DNA of 64,000 nt from SIG622 sp045652245. Lineage in GTDB: Bacteria; Bacillota; Clostridia; Oscillospirales; CAG-382. This document shows positions 8,878 through 17,262 of the stretch, piece by piece. Positions within the stretch are counted from its first letter, which is position 1; each line of letters begins with the position of its first letter. A program made the position numbers and the translations under genes. The stretch lies in the NCBI GenBank assembly GCA_045652245.1, contig JAZRTY010000013.1, forward strand, positions 1 through 64,000, written 5' to 3'. The notes under the pieces were generated by a model. The model made no database searches. It saw nothing but the letters and a program-made list of their open reading frames with translations, and had not been told where the DNA came from.

Positions 8878-9650
8878 TGACAAAAAGGGACCTGCATATA
8901 CATACCTGCTATTGCGACGGGAGTGCCGAGCCGGAAGAGTATGTAAAGGTATCGATAGAAAAGGGATTATCCGAAATTGGCTTTTCTGTTCATTCCTATG
9001 TGTCGTTTGATGATTGCTGCATAGACAAGGAAAGAATAGACGACTATATATCCGAAATATCATCCCTTAAGAAGCAGTATAAGGATAAGATAAAAATCCT
9101 TTGTGGTGTAGAACAGGACTATTTTTCCGAAATGACAACAGAGCCATATGATTATGTAATCGGTTCGGTACATTATCTGAAAGTAAAAGGAAATGAATAT
9201 ATCCCGATAGACCTGAGTGTGGATGCACTAAAGGTCTGTTGCAAGGACTATTTCGACGGCGATTTTTATGCTATGTGCCGTGAATATTACCGTCTTGAGA
9301 GCGATGTCGTAAATCGTACAAAAGCCGATATTATCGGACATATCGACCTGATAACCAAATTCTGTGACATAGAGGAACTATTTTCGGCAAAGGACGAAAG
9401 GTATATAAATGCATATACACAGGCGATAAAAAAGCTGTGCCTGTACGAAAAGCCCTTTGAAATAAATACGGGTGCGATTTCACGTGGATATAAAAAAGCT
9501 CCGTATCCGGACGAGGATATATTGAAGCTTATAATTGAGCTCGGTGGGAAATTTATTATGTCAAGCGACAGCCATACTCCTGAAAATATAGCCTATGAAT
9601 TTGAAAGATATGAAGAATGGGCGACAAAGCACGGTGCGATAATACTATAA
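8874..9650 (+). CDS. hisK: PHP-type histidinol phosphatase
   Basis: Dephosphorylates histidinol phosphate. It belongs to the PHP (polymerase and histidinol phosphatase) superfamily: the N-terminal metal site DLHIHTCYCDG, the GVEQDYF block, GSVHYL, the HIDL ligand set, and SSDSHTPENI near the C-terminus. At 258 residues it is of normal size. It is the last his gene, overlaps hisIE by 4 nt, and is followed directly by a terminator. Confidence 0.93.
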   Translation: MMTKRDLHIHTCYCDGSAEPEEYVKVSIEKGLSEIGFSVHSYVSFDDCCIDKERIDDYISEISSLKKQYKDKIKILCGVEQDYFSEMTTEPYDYVIGSVHYLKVKGNEYIPIDLSVDALKVCCKDYFDGDFYAMCREYYRLESDVVNRTKADIIGHIDLITKFCDIEELFSAKDERYINAYTQAIKKLCLYEKPFEINTGAISRGYKKAPYPDEDILKLIIELGGKFIMSSDSHTPENIAYEFERYEEWATKHGAIIL

Positions 9651-9655
9651 CAAAA

Positions 9656-9696
9656 AAAGATACTGCAAAGCTAATTTGCAGTATCTTTGTTTTTTT
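9656..9696 (+). terminator. Bidirectional terminator of the his operon and the convergent gene
   Basis: A perfect 14-bp stem (9656-9669 / 9675-9688) with a 5-nt loop is followed by GTTTTTTT on the plus strand and by a run of seven Ts when read on the minus strand. The stem overlaps the last codons of the convergent gene ending at 9671. Confidence 0.9.
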
Positions 9697-10507
9697 CTGT
9701 GCTTTCGTCATCATCAAAAACAAGTTTTTTCTGTAGCTGAGGGATAAAACTCGAAGCGATAGTACCGTGCTCTCTTCTGACAATATAAAAGTAACCGATA
9801 ATTGAAAATACAAACGCACCGATACAGTTTACAATCAAATCCTTCATTGTATCATATGTTCCGATATCAAGGTAACCATCGGGAATTGTAAGAACTTCGC
9901 CGCCGGAGTAATGGATAACAGTTTCTGTAATCCCCTGAATTTTGACCGGGTCGTTAAGCCCGTCGGGATTAAGAGAGATAGACGCAAATTCAGAAATAAG
10001 CCTGTCCTTTTGCATATCAATAACTGTATAGGTATCCATCCCGAATTCAAAGAATTCCCAGAAAATTCCTACAGTCATCGAAAAGCAAAAGGCAACAAAG
10101 GCAACGAATACCGGTGACAGATTAATATGAAAACGTGGGGAGTTGTTAAGAATGTCAATCATAGAAAAGCCGATTGCTGCCATAAGGAATCCGTTAACCG
10201 TGTGGAGCATTGTATCCCACCAGGGGATTTTGGTGTAGAAGTTGCCGATTTCTCCAAGTATTTCAGCCGAAAAAATAAAAAGTAAAATTATCGTCATAAG
10301 AGTTTTCGGAAGGTGCAGCTTCAGGCGTTCTCCGATAAAGAAGGGAATATTGAAAAGCAGAAGTGTTAAAAAGCAAAGGAATACAGAATAGTAATCCTGT
10401 CTTATAAATCTTGCAATACCGATGAGCACTACAATTACCGATAAAAAATAGTGCAGGGGAGCTTTTGTTTTCAAGGTCCTTGGAAGTTTGTGGCTTTTAA
10501 AATGCAT
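9671..10507 (-). CDS. Polytopic membrane protein, YjdF/DUF2238-like
   Basis: A 278-residue protein with about seven hydrophobic segments (around residues 19-37, 40-57, 70-87, 104-120, 133-150, 225-243). The conserved-looking motifs PWWDTMLHTVNGFLMAAIGF and GIFWEFFEFGMD resemble the WD-LH and WE-E signature of the DUF2238/YjdF family, whose function is unknown to me. The C-terminal ~30 residues are charged and predicted cytoplasmic. It stands alone on the minus strand, converging on hisK. Family assignment is tentative; the membrane location is clear. Confidence 0.6.
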   Translation of the reverse strand: MHFKSHKLPRTLKTKAPLHYFLSVIVVLIGIARFIRQDYYSVFLCFLTLLLFNIPFFIGERLKLHLPKTLMTIILLFIFSAEILGEIGNFYTKIPWWDTMLHTVNGFLMAAIGFSMIDILNNSPRFHINLSPVFVAFVAFCFSMTVGIFWEFFEFGMDTYTVIDMQKDRLISEFASISLNPDGLNDPVKIQGITETVIHYSGGEVLTIPDGYLDIGTYDTMKDLIVNCIGAFVFSIIGYFYIVRREHGTIASSFIPQLQKKLVFDDDESTEKNKDTAN

Positions 10508-10560
10508 TTTCTCACCTCACGATTAGTATATGTAATATATAAAAAGAATAAACAAAACAT

Positions 10561-10590
10561 GGTACTCAAAGCACACAACTCCGAGTACCA
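10561..10590 (-). terminator. Hairpin downstream of rubrerythrin gene
   Basis: GGTACTC / GAGTACC arms separated by ~16 nt lie downstream of the minus-strand rubrerythrin gene. Read on that strand the hairpin is followed by ATGTTTTGTTT. It is a plausible but weak terminator. Confidence 0.35.
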
Positions 10591-10643
10591 AAATAATGAA
10601 TTTTAAGACAAAGCTTTGCGACGGAGCATTTGTGGAAATGAAT

Positions 10644-11288
10644 TTAATAATTTGCACTGTGAATTTCAAAATAGCTTTGGGGATGAGCACAAACAGGGCA
10701 ACTCTCGGGCGCTTTTTCTCCGACAACTATGTGGCCGCAATTGCGACATTCCCAAATCTTAACTTCGCTTTTTTCAAAAACCTTAGCTGCTTGAACATTT
10801 TTAATGAGAGCTCTGTATCTCTCCTCGTGATGTCGTTCAATGTCGGCAACCATACGGAACTTCTGAGCAAGATCGTGGAAGCCTTCTTCGTCTGCAGTTT
10901 TTGCAAAGCCTATATACATATCAGTCCATTCGTAGTTTTCCCCCTCAGCTCCTGAATTTAAGTTGTCAAGAGTAGTTCCAAGGGCTGATAGCTCCTTAAA
11001 CCAAAGCTCGGCGTGTTCTTTTTCGTTGTCAGCTGTTTTTTGGAAAATTTCGGCTATCTGCTCAAAACCTTCTTTTCTTGCTTTGGAAGCAAAATAGGTG
11101 TACTTGTTCCGAGCCTCCGATTCACCCGAAAAAGCAGCCCGAAGGTTCTTTTCGGTCTGGGTTCCTGCATACGGATTGCCGGTCGGAACAACATTGTCAC
11201 CTGAAGCCTTACAGACAGGACATACAGGAGTTTCCCCCTCGGATACATCAAAAAATGCGTTGCATAATTTGCATTTGTATTTTTGCAT
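10644..11288 (-). CDS. rbr: Rubrerythrin with rubredoxin-like modules at both ends
   Basis: Rubrerythrins reduce hydrogen peroxide in anaerobes with a diiron centre fed by rubredoxin-type iron. The central four-helix domain (~residues 45-170) has the diiron ligands in SGESEARNKY, NEKEHAELW, ADEEGFHDLA and DIERHHEERY. The C-terminus has a rubredoxin fold (WECRNCGH ... SCPVCAHP). An additional N-terminal CKLC ... CPVC module (residues 6-27) is also rubredoxin-like, which explains the 214-residue length against ~190 usually. It faces the feoAB gene across a 250-bp divergent region, and both genes are iron-linked. Confidence 0.93.
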   Translation of the reverse strand: MQKYKCKLCNAFFDVSEGETPVCPVCKASGDNVVPTGNPYAGTQTEKNLRAAFSGESEARNKYTYFASKARKEGFEQIAEIFQKTADNEKEHAELWFKELSALGTTLDNLNSGAEGENYEWTDMYIGFAKTADEEGFHDLAQKFRMVADIERHHEERYRALIKNVQAAKVFEKSEVKIWECRNCGHIVVGEKAPESCPVCAHPQSYFEIHSANY

Positions 11289-11474
11289 AAAAATCCCCTA
11301 ACGTTTAAAGTATTTGTATGTCTATATTCATTTTTACATAAATATCAGGAATTTTAAAGTACATTTCATGACATATTTGTAAAATAACAAATACAGATAA
11401 ATACATATTTTTATAATAAGCAAAATTCTGATAAATATGTAATCAATTTGGGCGAAATTTGTTGAAAAACAATA

Positions 11475-11503
11475 TTGACAAATTTATGCGGAAAAGTTAT
11501 AAT
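11475..11503 (+). promoter_or_regulatory. Consensus promoter of feoAB
   Basis: TTGACA, 17 bp, TATAAT: a perfect sigma-A promoter 36 nt before the feoAB start. A very strong core promoter before an iron-uptake gene suggests control by a repressor such as Fur, but I could not identify a convincing operator. Confidence 0.85.
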
Positions 11504-11538
11504 TATAGTTGGAAATACAGTATTTATATGGAGGAAAT

Positions 11539-13887
11539 ATGACGCTTGATAAACTGAAGGTCGGAGAAAGTGCAGTAATCACGCAAGTCGGTGGTGCGGG
11601 AATTTTGCGACGCCATTTTCTTGATATGGGAGTAATTCCGGGTAGCTGTGTAACACTTGTAAAGCTTGCACCGATGGGCGACCCGATGGAGCTTAAAATA
11701 CACGGATATGAGCTTACTTTGCGTATGGATGATGCGAAGAATATAGAGGTTTGTCCGACAACGCAAGAGCTTTCGGACACTACTCTTGCGTGTGATAAAA
11801 GTACAGCAAAAACACCTCATCCGGGACTTGGCGAAAGTGGAAAGTATCATACCAAAGCTGACGAAAATCCACTTCCGAAGGGAACGGTACTCAGTTTTGC
11901 CCTTGCAGGAAACCAGAACTGCGGTAAAACTACGCTTTTCAATCAGCTTACAGGTTCAAATCAACATGTCGGAAATTTCCCCGGGGTTACCGTTGACAGA
12001 AAAAGCGGAGCAATAAAAGGGGAGAGCGATACCCTTGTAACAGACCTGCCGGGTATTTATTCATTATCCCCCTTTTCAAGCGAAGAAATACTTTCAAGAA
12101 ACTTTATTCTTGATGAAAAACCAACGGGAATTATAAATATAGCAGACGCAAGTAATATAGAGAGAAACCTGTACCTTACCTTGCAGCTTATCGAACTTGA
12201 TATGCCGATGGTGCTTGCACTTAATATGATGGATGAGGTGAGGGGTAACGGCGGTTCTATTGATATCAACAAAATGGAAGCGCTGCTTGGAATACCTGTT
12301 GTTCCGATTTCGGCATCAAAAAACGAGGGTGTAGCAGAACTTGTAGAACACGCAATTCACGTTGCAAAATACAGAGAAAGACCGGGACGGGTTGATTTTT
12401 GTGACAGCTCAAACGGTGGTGGTGCCGTACATAGATGCCTGCATGGTGTTATGCATCTTATTGAGGACCATGCGCAAAAGGCAGATATCCCGGTTCGATT
12501 TGCTGCAAGTAAGCTTGTCGAGGGCGATGAACCGATACTTGAAGCACTGGAACTCAGCAAAAACGAAAAAGAAATGCTCGAGCATATTATCTGTCAGATG
12601 GAACAGGAAAGTGGACTTGACAGAGCTGCAGCTATTGCAGATATGAGATTTTCCTTTATAAAAGAACTGTGCCGTGAGACGGTTGTAAAACCACAGGAAA
12701 GCCGCGAGCATAAAATGAGCCGGAAAATCGACAAGATTCTTACAGGAAAATATACTGCATTACCCGTATTTGTAATAATTATGGTGCTTGTTTTCCATCT
12801 CACCTTTAATGTTGTCGGAGCATACCTTCAGGGCTTGCTTGAAACAGGAATTGAGTACATAACAGGGCTTGTTGACAATGCGCTTTCGGTTTGGCAGATA
12901 AATGAGGTTCTTCATTCACTTATAATTGACGGAATATTCGGTGGTGTCGGAAGTGTACTGTCCTTTATTCCTCTTATTGTGACATTGTTCTTCTTCCTGT
13001 CTATGCTTGAGGACAGTGGATATATGGCAAGAATAGCTTTTGTAACAGATAAGCTTCTGCGTAAAATCGGACTTTCCGGAAGAAGTATAGTTCCTATGCT
13101 TATAGGCTTCGGATGTACTGTACCGGGCGTTATGGCAAGCAGAACACTTCCGTCTGAGAGAGACAGAAAGATGACAATTCTTCTGACCCCCTTTATGAGC
13201 TGTACGGCAAAGCTACCGATATACGGTTTCTTCGCAGCAGCGTTTTTCCCGAATCATACAGGAATTGTTATGATAGCACTATATCTTCTCGGTATAGCAG
13301 TAGGACTTCTTGTGGCACTTGTGTCAAAAAATACCGTTTTTAAAGGAGAGGCTGTTCCCTTTGTAATGGAGCTCCCGAATTATCGTATGCCTGTTGCAAG
13401 GAATGTGGCACATATACTCTGGGATAAGGCGAAGGATTTTCTTGAAAGAGCCTTTACGGTGATTTTTGTAGCGTCTGTCCTTGTCTGGTTTTTGCAGACC
13501 TTTGATTTCAGACTTAATATTGTACAGAATACCGAAAACAGTATACTTGCAAGCTTTGCGGGAATCATAGCACCGATTTTCAAGCCCCTTGGCTTTGGCT
13601 CATGGCAAGCTGTAACTGCCCTGGTTGCCGGCTTTATGGCGAAAGAAAGTGTAGTTTCCACTCTAACTATACTTTTTGGCGAGTCAGGTGTATTATCCTT
13701 CCTTACTCCTGCGTCGGCAGCAGCGCTTCTTGTATTCTGCCTGCTTTATACCCCATGTGTTGCAGCTATAGCTGCTATAAAACGGGAACTTGGTACTAAA
13801 TGGGCAGCCTTTATAGTGTTCTTCCAATGTGCGCTGGCGTATATTGTAGCGTATGTAGTTAAAATACTGTTTGTACTGTTTAGCTGA
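11539..13887 (+). CDS. feoB: FeoA-FeoB fusion, ferrous iron transporter
   Basis: A 782-residue ferrous iron importer in which the small SH3-like FeoA domain (residues ~1-75, with LDKLKVGESAV and FLDMGVIPG) is fused to the N-terminus of FeoB. After a ~40-residue polar linker come the G-domain motifs G1 AGNQNCGKTTLFN, G3 DLPGIYSL and G4 NMMDE, then a helical domain and a membrane part with about eight to ten helices (from residue ~410), including the Gate repeats around GCTVPGVMASR and YTPCVAAIAA. FeoA is normally a separate protein. The start at 11539 follows GGAGG; an upstream in-frame ATG at 11509 has none and lies beside the -10 box. Confidence 0.95.
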   Translation: MTLDKLKVGESAVITQVGGAGILRRHFLDMGVIPGSCVTLVKLAPMGDPMELKIHGYELTLRMDDAKNIEVCPTTQELSDTTLACDKSTAKTPHPGLGESGKYHTKADENPLPKGTVLSFALAGNQNCGKTTLFNQLTGSNQHVGNFPGVTVDRKSGAIKGESDTLVTDLPGIYSLSPFSSEEILSRNFILDEKPTGIINIADASNIERNLYLTLQLIELDMPMVLALNMMDEVRGNGGSIDINKMEALLGIPVVPISASKNEGVAELVEHAIHVAKYRERPGRVDFCDSSNGGGAVHRCLHGVMHLIEDHAQKADIPVRFAASKLVEGDEPILEALELSKNEKEMLEHIICQMEQESGLDRAAAIADMRFSFIKELCRETVVKPQESREHKMSRKIDKILTGKYTALPVFVIIMVLVFHLTFNVVGAYLQGLLETGIEYITGLVDNALSVWQINEVLHSLIIDGIFGGVGSVLSFIPLIVTLFFFLSMLEDSGYMARIAFVTDKLLRKIGLSGRSIVPMLIGFGCTVPGVMASRTLPSERDRKMTILLTPFMSCTAKLPIYGFFAAAFFPNHTGIVMIALYLLGIAVGLLVALVSKNTVFKGEAVPFVMELPNYRMPVARNVAHILWDKAKDFLERAFTVIFVASVLVWFLQTFDFRLNIVQNTENSILASFAGIIAPIFKPLGFGSWQAVTALVAGFMAKESVVSTLTILFGESGVLSFLTPASAAALLVFCLLYTPCVAAIAAIKRELGTKWAAFIVFFQCALAYIVAYVVKILFVLFS

Positions 13888-13901
13888 TAGGATGATAGAA
13901 T

Positions 13902-14732
13902 ATGCTTGAATACAGCAAAGAAAAAGTAATTGAAAAAACATCGAAGAACCGAAACGGCAGTATTACTTTTTTTGATTCTGCCTCTTCGACAAACACATAT
14001 CTGCGTGAAAATTCTTTAAATGGCAAAGCAAGTGTCGGAGATGTTGTAATTGCAGATACCCAGACAGGCGGCAGAGGCAGACTTGGTCGTAGCTTTTCTT
14101 CACCCCGTGGCGTCGGAATATATATGTCGTATCTTTTTGGTGCAGGGAATGCCGATTTTGAGGAAATATCCACACTTACTGCACGATGCGCTGTTTCTGT
14201 AAGACAAGCAATACTCGAGTGTTGCAAGCTTGACACAAAAATCAAATGGGTAAACGACCTTGTATATGACAGAAAAAAGCTTTGTGGGATACTTACCGAA
14301 ATGTCAACTGTGGCAAATTGTGATGACGAAAAAAAGGTAATAATCGGAATCGGAATAAATGTTAATAACGAGCCATCTGATTTTCCCTGTGAGCTTTCGG
14401 ATATTGCGACCTCAATAAAGATTATAATTGGTAAGGAAGTTGACAGAAGTTTGCTTTGTGCAAAAATTATTGAAAAGCTCGACAAGCTTCAGGCGGATTT
14501 TCCAAACAATAAAGGAGAATATCTTTCAAAGTATCGGGAAAATTGTGCAATACTCGGACAAAGTGTAATAATCGAGAGAATGTCGGGAAAAAATGGCGAA
14601 AAAATTTCAAGAACCGGAGTAGTCAGAGGGATTTCTGACAGTTTTGGTCTCGTTGTTGAGTTTGAGGGTGCCGGTCTTGAAACAATAACAGACGGTGACG
14701 TGAGTGTCAGAGGCTTTTATGGCGTAAAATAG
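13902..14732 (+). CDS. birA: Biotin--[acetyl-CoA-carboxylase] ligase (no DNA-binding domain)
   Basis: Forms biotinyl-AMP and attaches biotin to carboxylase carrier proteins. The 276 residues contain DSASSTNTYL, the nucleotide loop TGGRGRLGRSFSSP, KWVNDLVYDRKKLCGILTEM and IGIGINVNN. Only ~20 residues precede the catalytic core, so the helix-turn-helix of bifunctional BirA is absent and the protein is unlikely to repress biotin genes. The C-terminal SH3-like domain is present. It follows feoAB by 14 nt and may be co-transcribed. Confidence 0.93.
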   Translation: MLEYSKEKVIEKTSKNRNGSITFFDSASSTNTYLRENSLNGKASVGDVVIADTQTGGRGRLGRSFSSPRGVGIYMSYLFGAGNADFEEISTLTARCAVSVRQAILECCKLDTKIKWVNDLVYDRKKLCGILTEMSTVANCDDEKKVIIGIGINVNNEPSDFPCELSDIATSIKIIIGKEVDRSLLCAKIIEKLDKLQADFPNNKGEYLSKYRENCAILGQSVIIERMSGKNGEKISRTGVVRGISDSFGLVVEFEGAGLETITDGDVSVRGFYGVK

Positions 14733-14741
14733 TAAGTTTGG

Positions 14742-14768
14742 TCGGCAGGGAAAAACTTGCCGATTTTT
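14742..14768 (+). terminator. Intrinsic terminator after birA
   Basis: TCGGCA / TGCCGA stem (14742-14747 / 14758-14763) directly followed by TTTTTCTT. Confidence 0.75.
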
Positions 14769-14789
14769 CTTATTAAAGTGAAATTTCTC

Positions 14790-14818
14790 TTGATATTCGA
14801 AAGATTTTATGATATAAT
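14790..14818 (+). promoter_or_regulatory. Promoter of lemA
   Basis: TTGATA, 17 bp, TATAAT, followed by the lemA ribosome binding site AAGGAG. Confidence 0.75.
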
Positions 14819-14871
14819 ATTCCAGGTAGCAAAATATATCTATACCAAATAATTTTTAAGGAGAATTCAGC

Positions 14872-15417
14872 ATGGGTATTATTATTCCGATTGTAGTTAT
14901 TTTAGTTTTGGTTTTGTGGTTTGTCTCTACACAGAGAAAACTTGTTGTTATGGACGAAAATATTAACAACGCAATGAGCCAGATTGGTGTTACGCTATCC
15001 TCTCGTTGGGATGCACTTACAGCGCTTCTTGACCTTACAAAAGGATACGCAGAGCATGAATATAAGACAATATCCGATACAATCAAAATGCGTACATCTA
15101 TAAACGGAAACAGCAGCGCATCTGACGTAAATGCACAGGAAAATATGTTTACTCAGGCTATGGGCAAAATTATGGCGGTAGCCGAAAGCTATCCGGACCT
15201 GAAAGCAAACGAAAATTACATTAAGACAATGGACAGTGTGAACGAATATGAAAATATGGTGAGAAAATCAAGACTCATCTATAACGACAGCGTAACAAAG
15301 CTTAACCGTGAAATAAGAATGTTCCCGACCTCAATTATTGCAGGAATATTGGGCTTTAAAATGCGTGACTATCTTAAAGAAGACGAGAAAAAGGCAGATA
15401 TGCCAAGCATGAAATGA
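14872..15417 (+). CDS. lemA: LemA family protein
   Basis: A 181-residue protein with an N-terminal membrane anchor (residues 2-21) and a long helical cytoplasmic or surface domain. Family signatures are the N-terminal run after the anchor with VVMDENINNAMSQIGV, the RWDALTALLDLTKGYAEHE block and the PTSIIAGILGF near the end. LemA has no settled biochemical role. It commonly neighbours DUF2207 or TPM-domain proteins, and the next gene here (10 nt away) is DUF2207, so the pair probably acts together at the membrane. Confidence 0.9.
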   Translation: MGIIIPIVVILVLVLWFVSTQRKLVVMDENINNAMSQIGVTLSSRWDALTALLDLTKGYAEHEYKTISDTIKMRTSINGNSSASDVNAQENMFTQAMGKIMAVAESYPDLKANENYIKTMDSVNEYENMVRKSRLIYNDSVTKLNREIRMFPTSIIAGILGFKMRDYLKEDEKKADMPSMK

Positions 15418-15427
15418 GGCTTATTTT

Positions 15428-17086
15428 ATGAGAAAAATCTCTAAAGCAATTGCTCAAGGCTTCTTTTTTGCTCTGCTTTTATCAACAACGGTTTTCGCAA
15501 ATAATGTTTCGGATATAGATATTGACATTACCTTGCGTGATGATGGAAGCGCATATATCGTACAGGAATGGCAAGGCAGTTTTTCTGAGAAAACAGAGAA
15601 TTATATTCCGATAAATACCGACGGTATTGAAATTACAGATTATAAGGTATCAGACGAGGATGGGGAATATACACACGTCAAGGAGTGGGATATTGATGCC
15701 TCTTTTTCGCAAAAAGCGAGAAAATATGGTATAAATCAAACTCACGGCGGAGTTGAGCTTTGCTTTGGTATTTCGGAATACGGGCAGAAGCATTACACGA
15801 TTGAATATGTAGTGCAGGGCTTTGTAAAGTCATATACAGACTATGACGGTACAAACTTTATGCTTGTAAATCCCGGTATGAGCACCTTCCCGAGTAATTG
15901 TACCGTAAGCATTTCTCTTGAAAACGGAATCTTGCTTTCACAGGAAAATTCAGCAATCTGGGCATTCGGCTTTGAGGGATATATTGAGTTCCGTAACGGT
16001 GAGGTTGTTGCATCCACAACACAGGCACTTCGTGATAATAACAGAGTAATAGTTATGCTCCGTCTTGATAAGGGTATAATTACACCTGTATATACCGAAG
16101 TCTTTTCCTTTGAGAATGTTATGAATAAGGCATTTGAGGGCAGTGATTACGGCAAAGAAAAAGATAGTGTCTTTGTTTCGGTAGCGAAAATGTTTTTGTT
16201 TGCTCTTTTGTTTGTTGTAGTGATTGCACTTGTTATTATTTTTATAGTGAAAACTATAAAGAGAAAACGAGCAATACGAAAATTCTATTCTGAAGCCGAT
16301 TATTACAGGGATATCCCCAATGGGGGTAACCTTAAAATGTCGCACTTCCTCTCTCAACGTTTTGATATAGGAGATAAGGATAGCTTAATTATTGGTGCAG
16401 TTATGCTGTCTATGATAAACAGAGGCGAAATTTCACCCCTGACAGAGGAATCGGTGGGATTTTTCGGTAACACAAAAGAATCTGTATCACTAAAGCTTAT
16501 AAAAGAGCCTGAAGACAAGCTTTCCAAAAAGCTCTATGAGCTTATGCAAAAAGCAGCAGGTAAAGATGGCGTACTTCAGGAAAAGGAGCTTTCAAAATAT
16601 ACCTATAATCATCCACAGAAGCTTCGCAGCTTTATCGACTATGCAATAGAACGCGGAGAGGACGAGTTTTGTCTGCTTCCCGGATTTTTATCATATAGTG
16701 GCAATAAAATTTCTGACCTTACAGACATAGGAAAGAAAGAGCTTTCTGAAATAATGGGACTTAAAAAATACCTTGAAGAATTTTCGCTCATCTCGGAAAG
16801 AGGAGTAAAGGAAGCTGAAATCTGGCAGGAATATATGGTGTATGCCATGCTTTTCGGTATTGCCGATAAGGTAGAAAAACAACTACGTCAGGTTTACCCG
16901 GAAATGATTTCCGAGCTTGAAAGCTACGACAGAAATATTATTATCTGCCACAGCTACTATCACACAATGTACAGCTCATACACAAGGTCTGTGCAGCAAA
17001 GCAGAAGCAGCGGACTTGGTGGCTCAAGCTCACTTGGTGGAGGAGGTGGCTTCTCCGGTGGTGGCTTCGGTGGAGGCTCGAGATAA
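15428..17086 (+). CDS. DUF2207 membrane protein with Gly-rich tail
   Basis: A 552-residue envelope protein: signal peptide (residues ~1-25, cleavage near TVFA), an extracellular beta-rich domain (~26-240) beginning with DIDIDITLRDDGSAYIVQEW, a transmembrane helix (~255-275), and a cytoplasmic region (~280-525). The C-terminal ~25 residues are Gly/Ser repeats (GGSSSLGGGGGFSGGGFGGG), as is typical of this family. It is transcribed with lemA. Function unknown; the partnership with LemA is the best clue. Confidence 0.88.
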   Translation: MRKISKAIAQGFFFALLLSTTVFANNVSDIDIDITLRDDGSAYIVQEWQGSFSEKTENYIPINTDGIEITDYKVSDEDGEYTHVKEWDIDASFSQKARKYGINQTHGGVELCFGISEYGQKHYTIEYVVQGFVKSYTDYDGTNFMLVNPGMSTFPSNCTVSISLENGILLSQENSAIWAFGFEGYIEFRNGEVVASTTQALRDNNRVIVMLRLDKGIITPVYTEVFSFENVMNKAFEGSDYGKEKDSVFVSVAKMFLFALLFVVVIALVIIFIVKTIKRKRAIRKFYSEADYYRDIPNGGNLKMSHFLSQRFDIGDKDSLIIGAVMLSMINRGEISPLTEESVGFFGNTKESVSLKLIKEPEDKLSKKLYELMQKAAGKDGVLQEKELSKYTYNHPQKLRSFIDYAIERGEDEFCLLPGFLSYSGNKISDLTDIGKKELSEIMGLKKYLEEFSLISERGVKEAEIWQEYMVYAMLFGIADKVEKQLRQVYPEMISELESYDRNIIICHSYYHTMYSSYTRSVQQSRSSGLGGSSSLGGGGGFSGGGFGGGSR

Positions 17087-17262
17087 AATAATGTTTTTTG
17101 TCTCTGGCTTGACAAAATTATATGAAGATTGTCTAAATTTGTAGAAAAAAAGAAAAGTTTTGTGTCTTATTGTTTCGGGCGACACAACATTGAAGTTATA
17201 GTGTATTTAATAAATAAATATTAAATAAAATTAAAATTAAAATTAAGAGGAGAGAATTTAGT

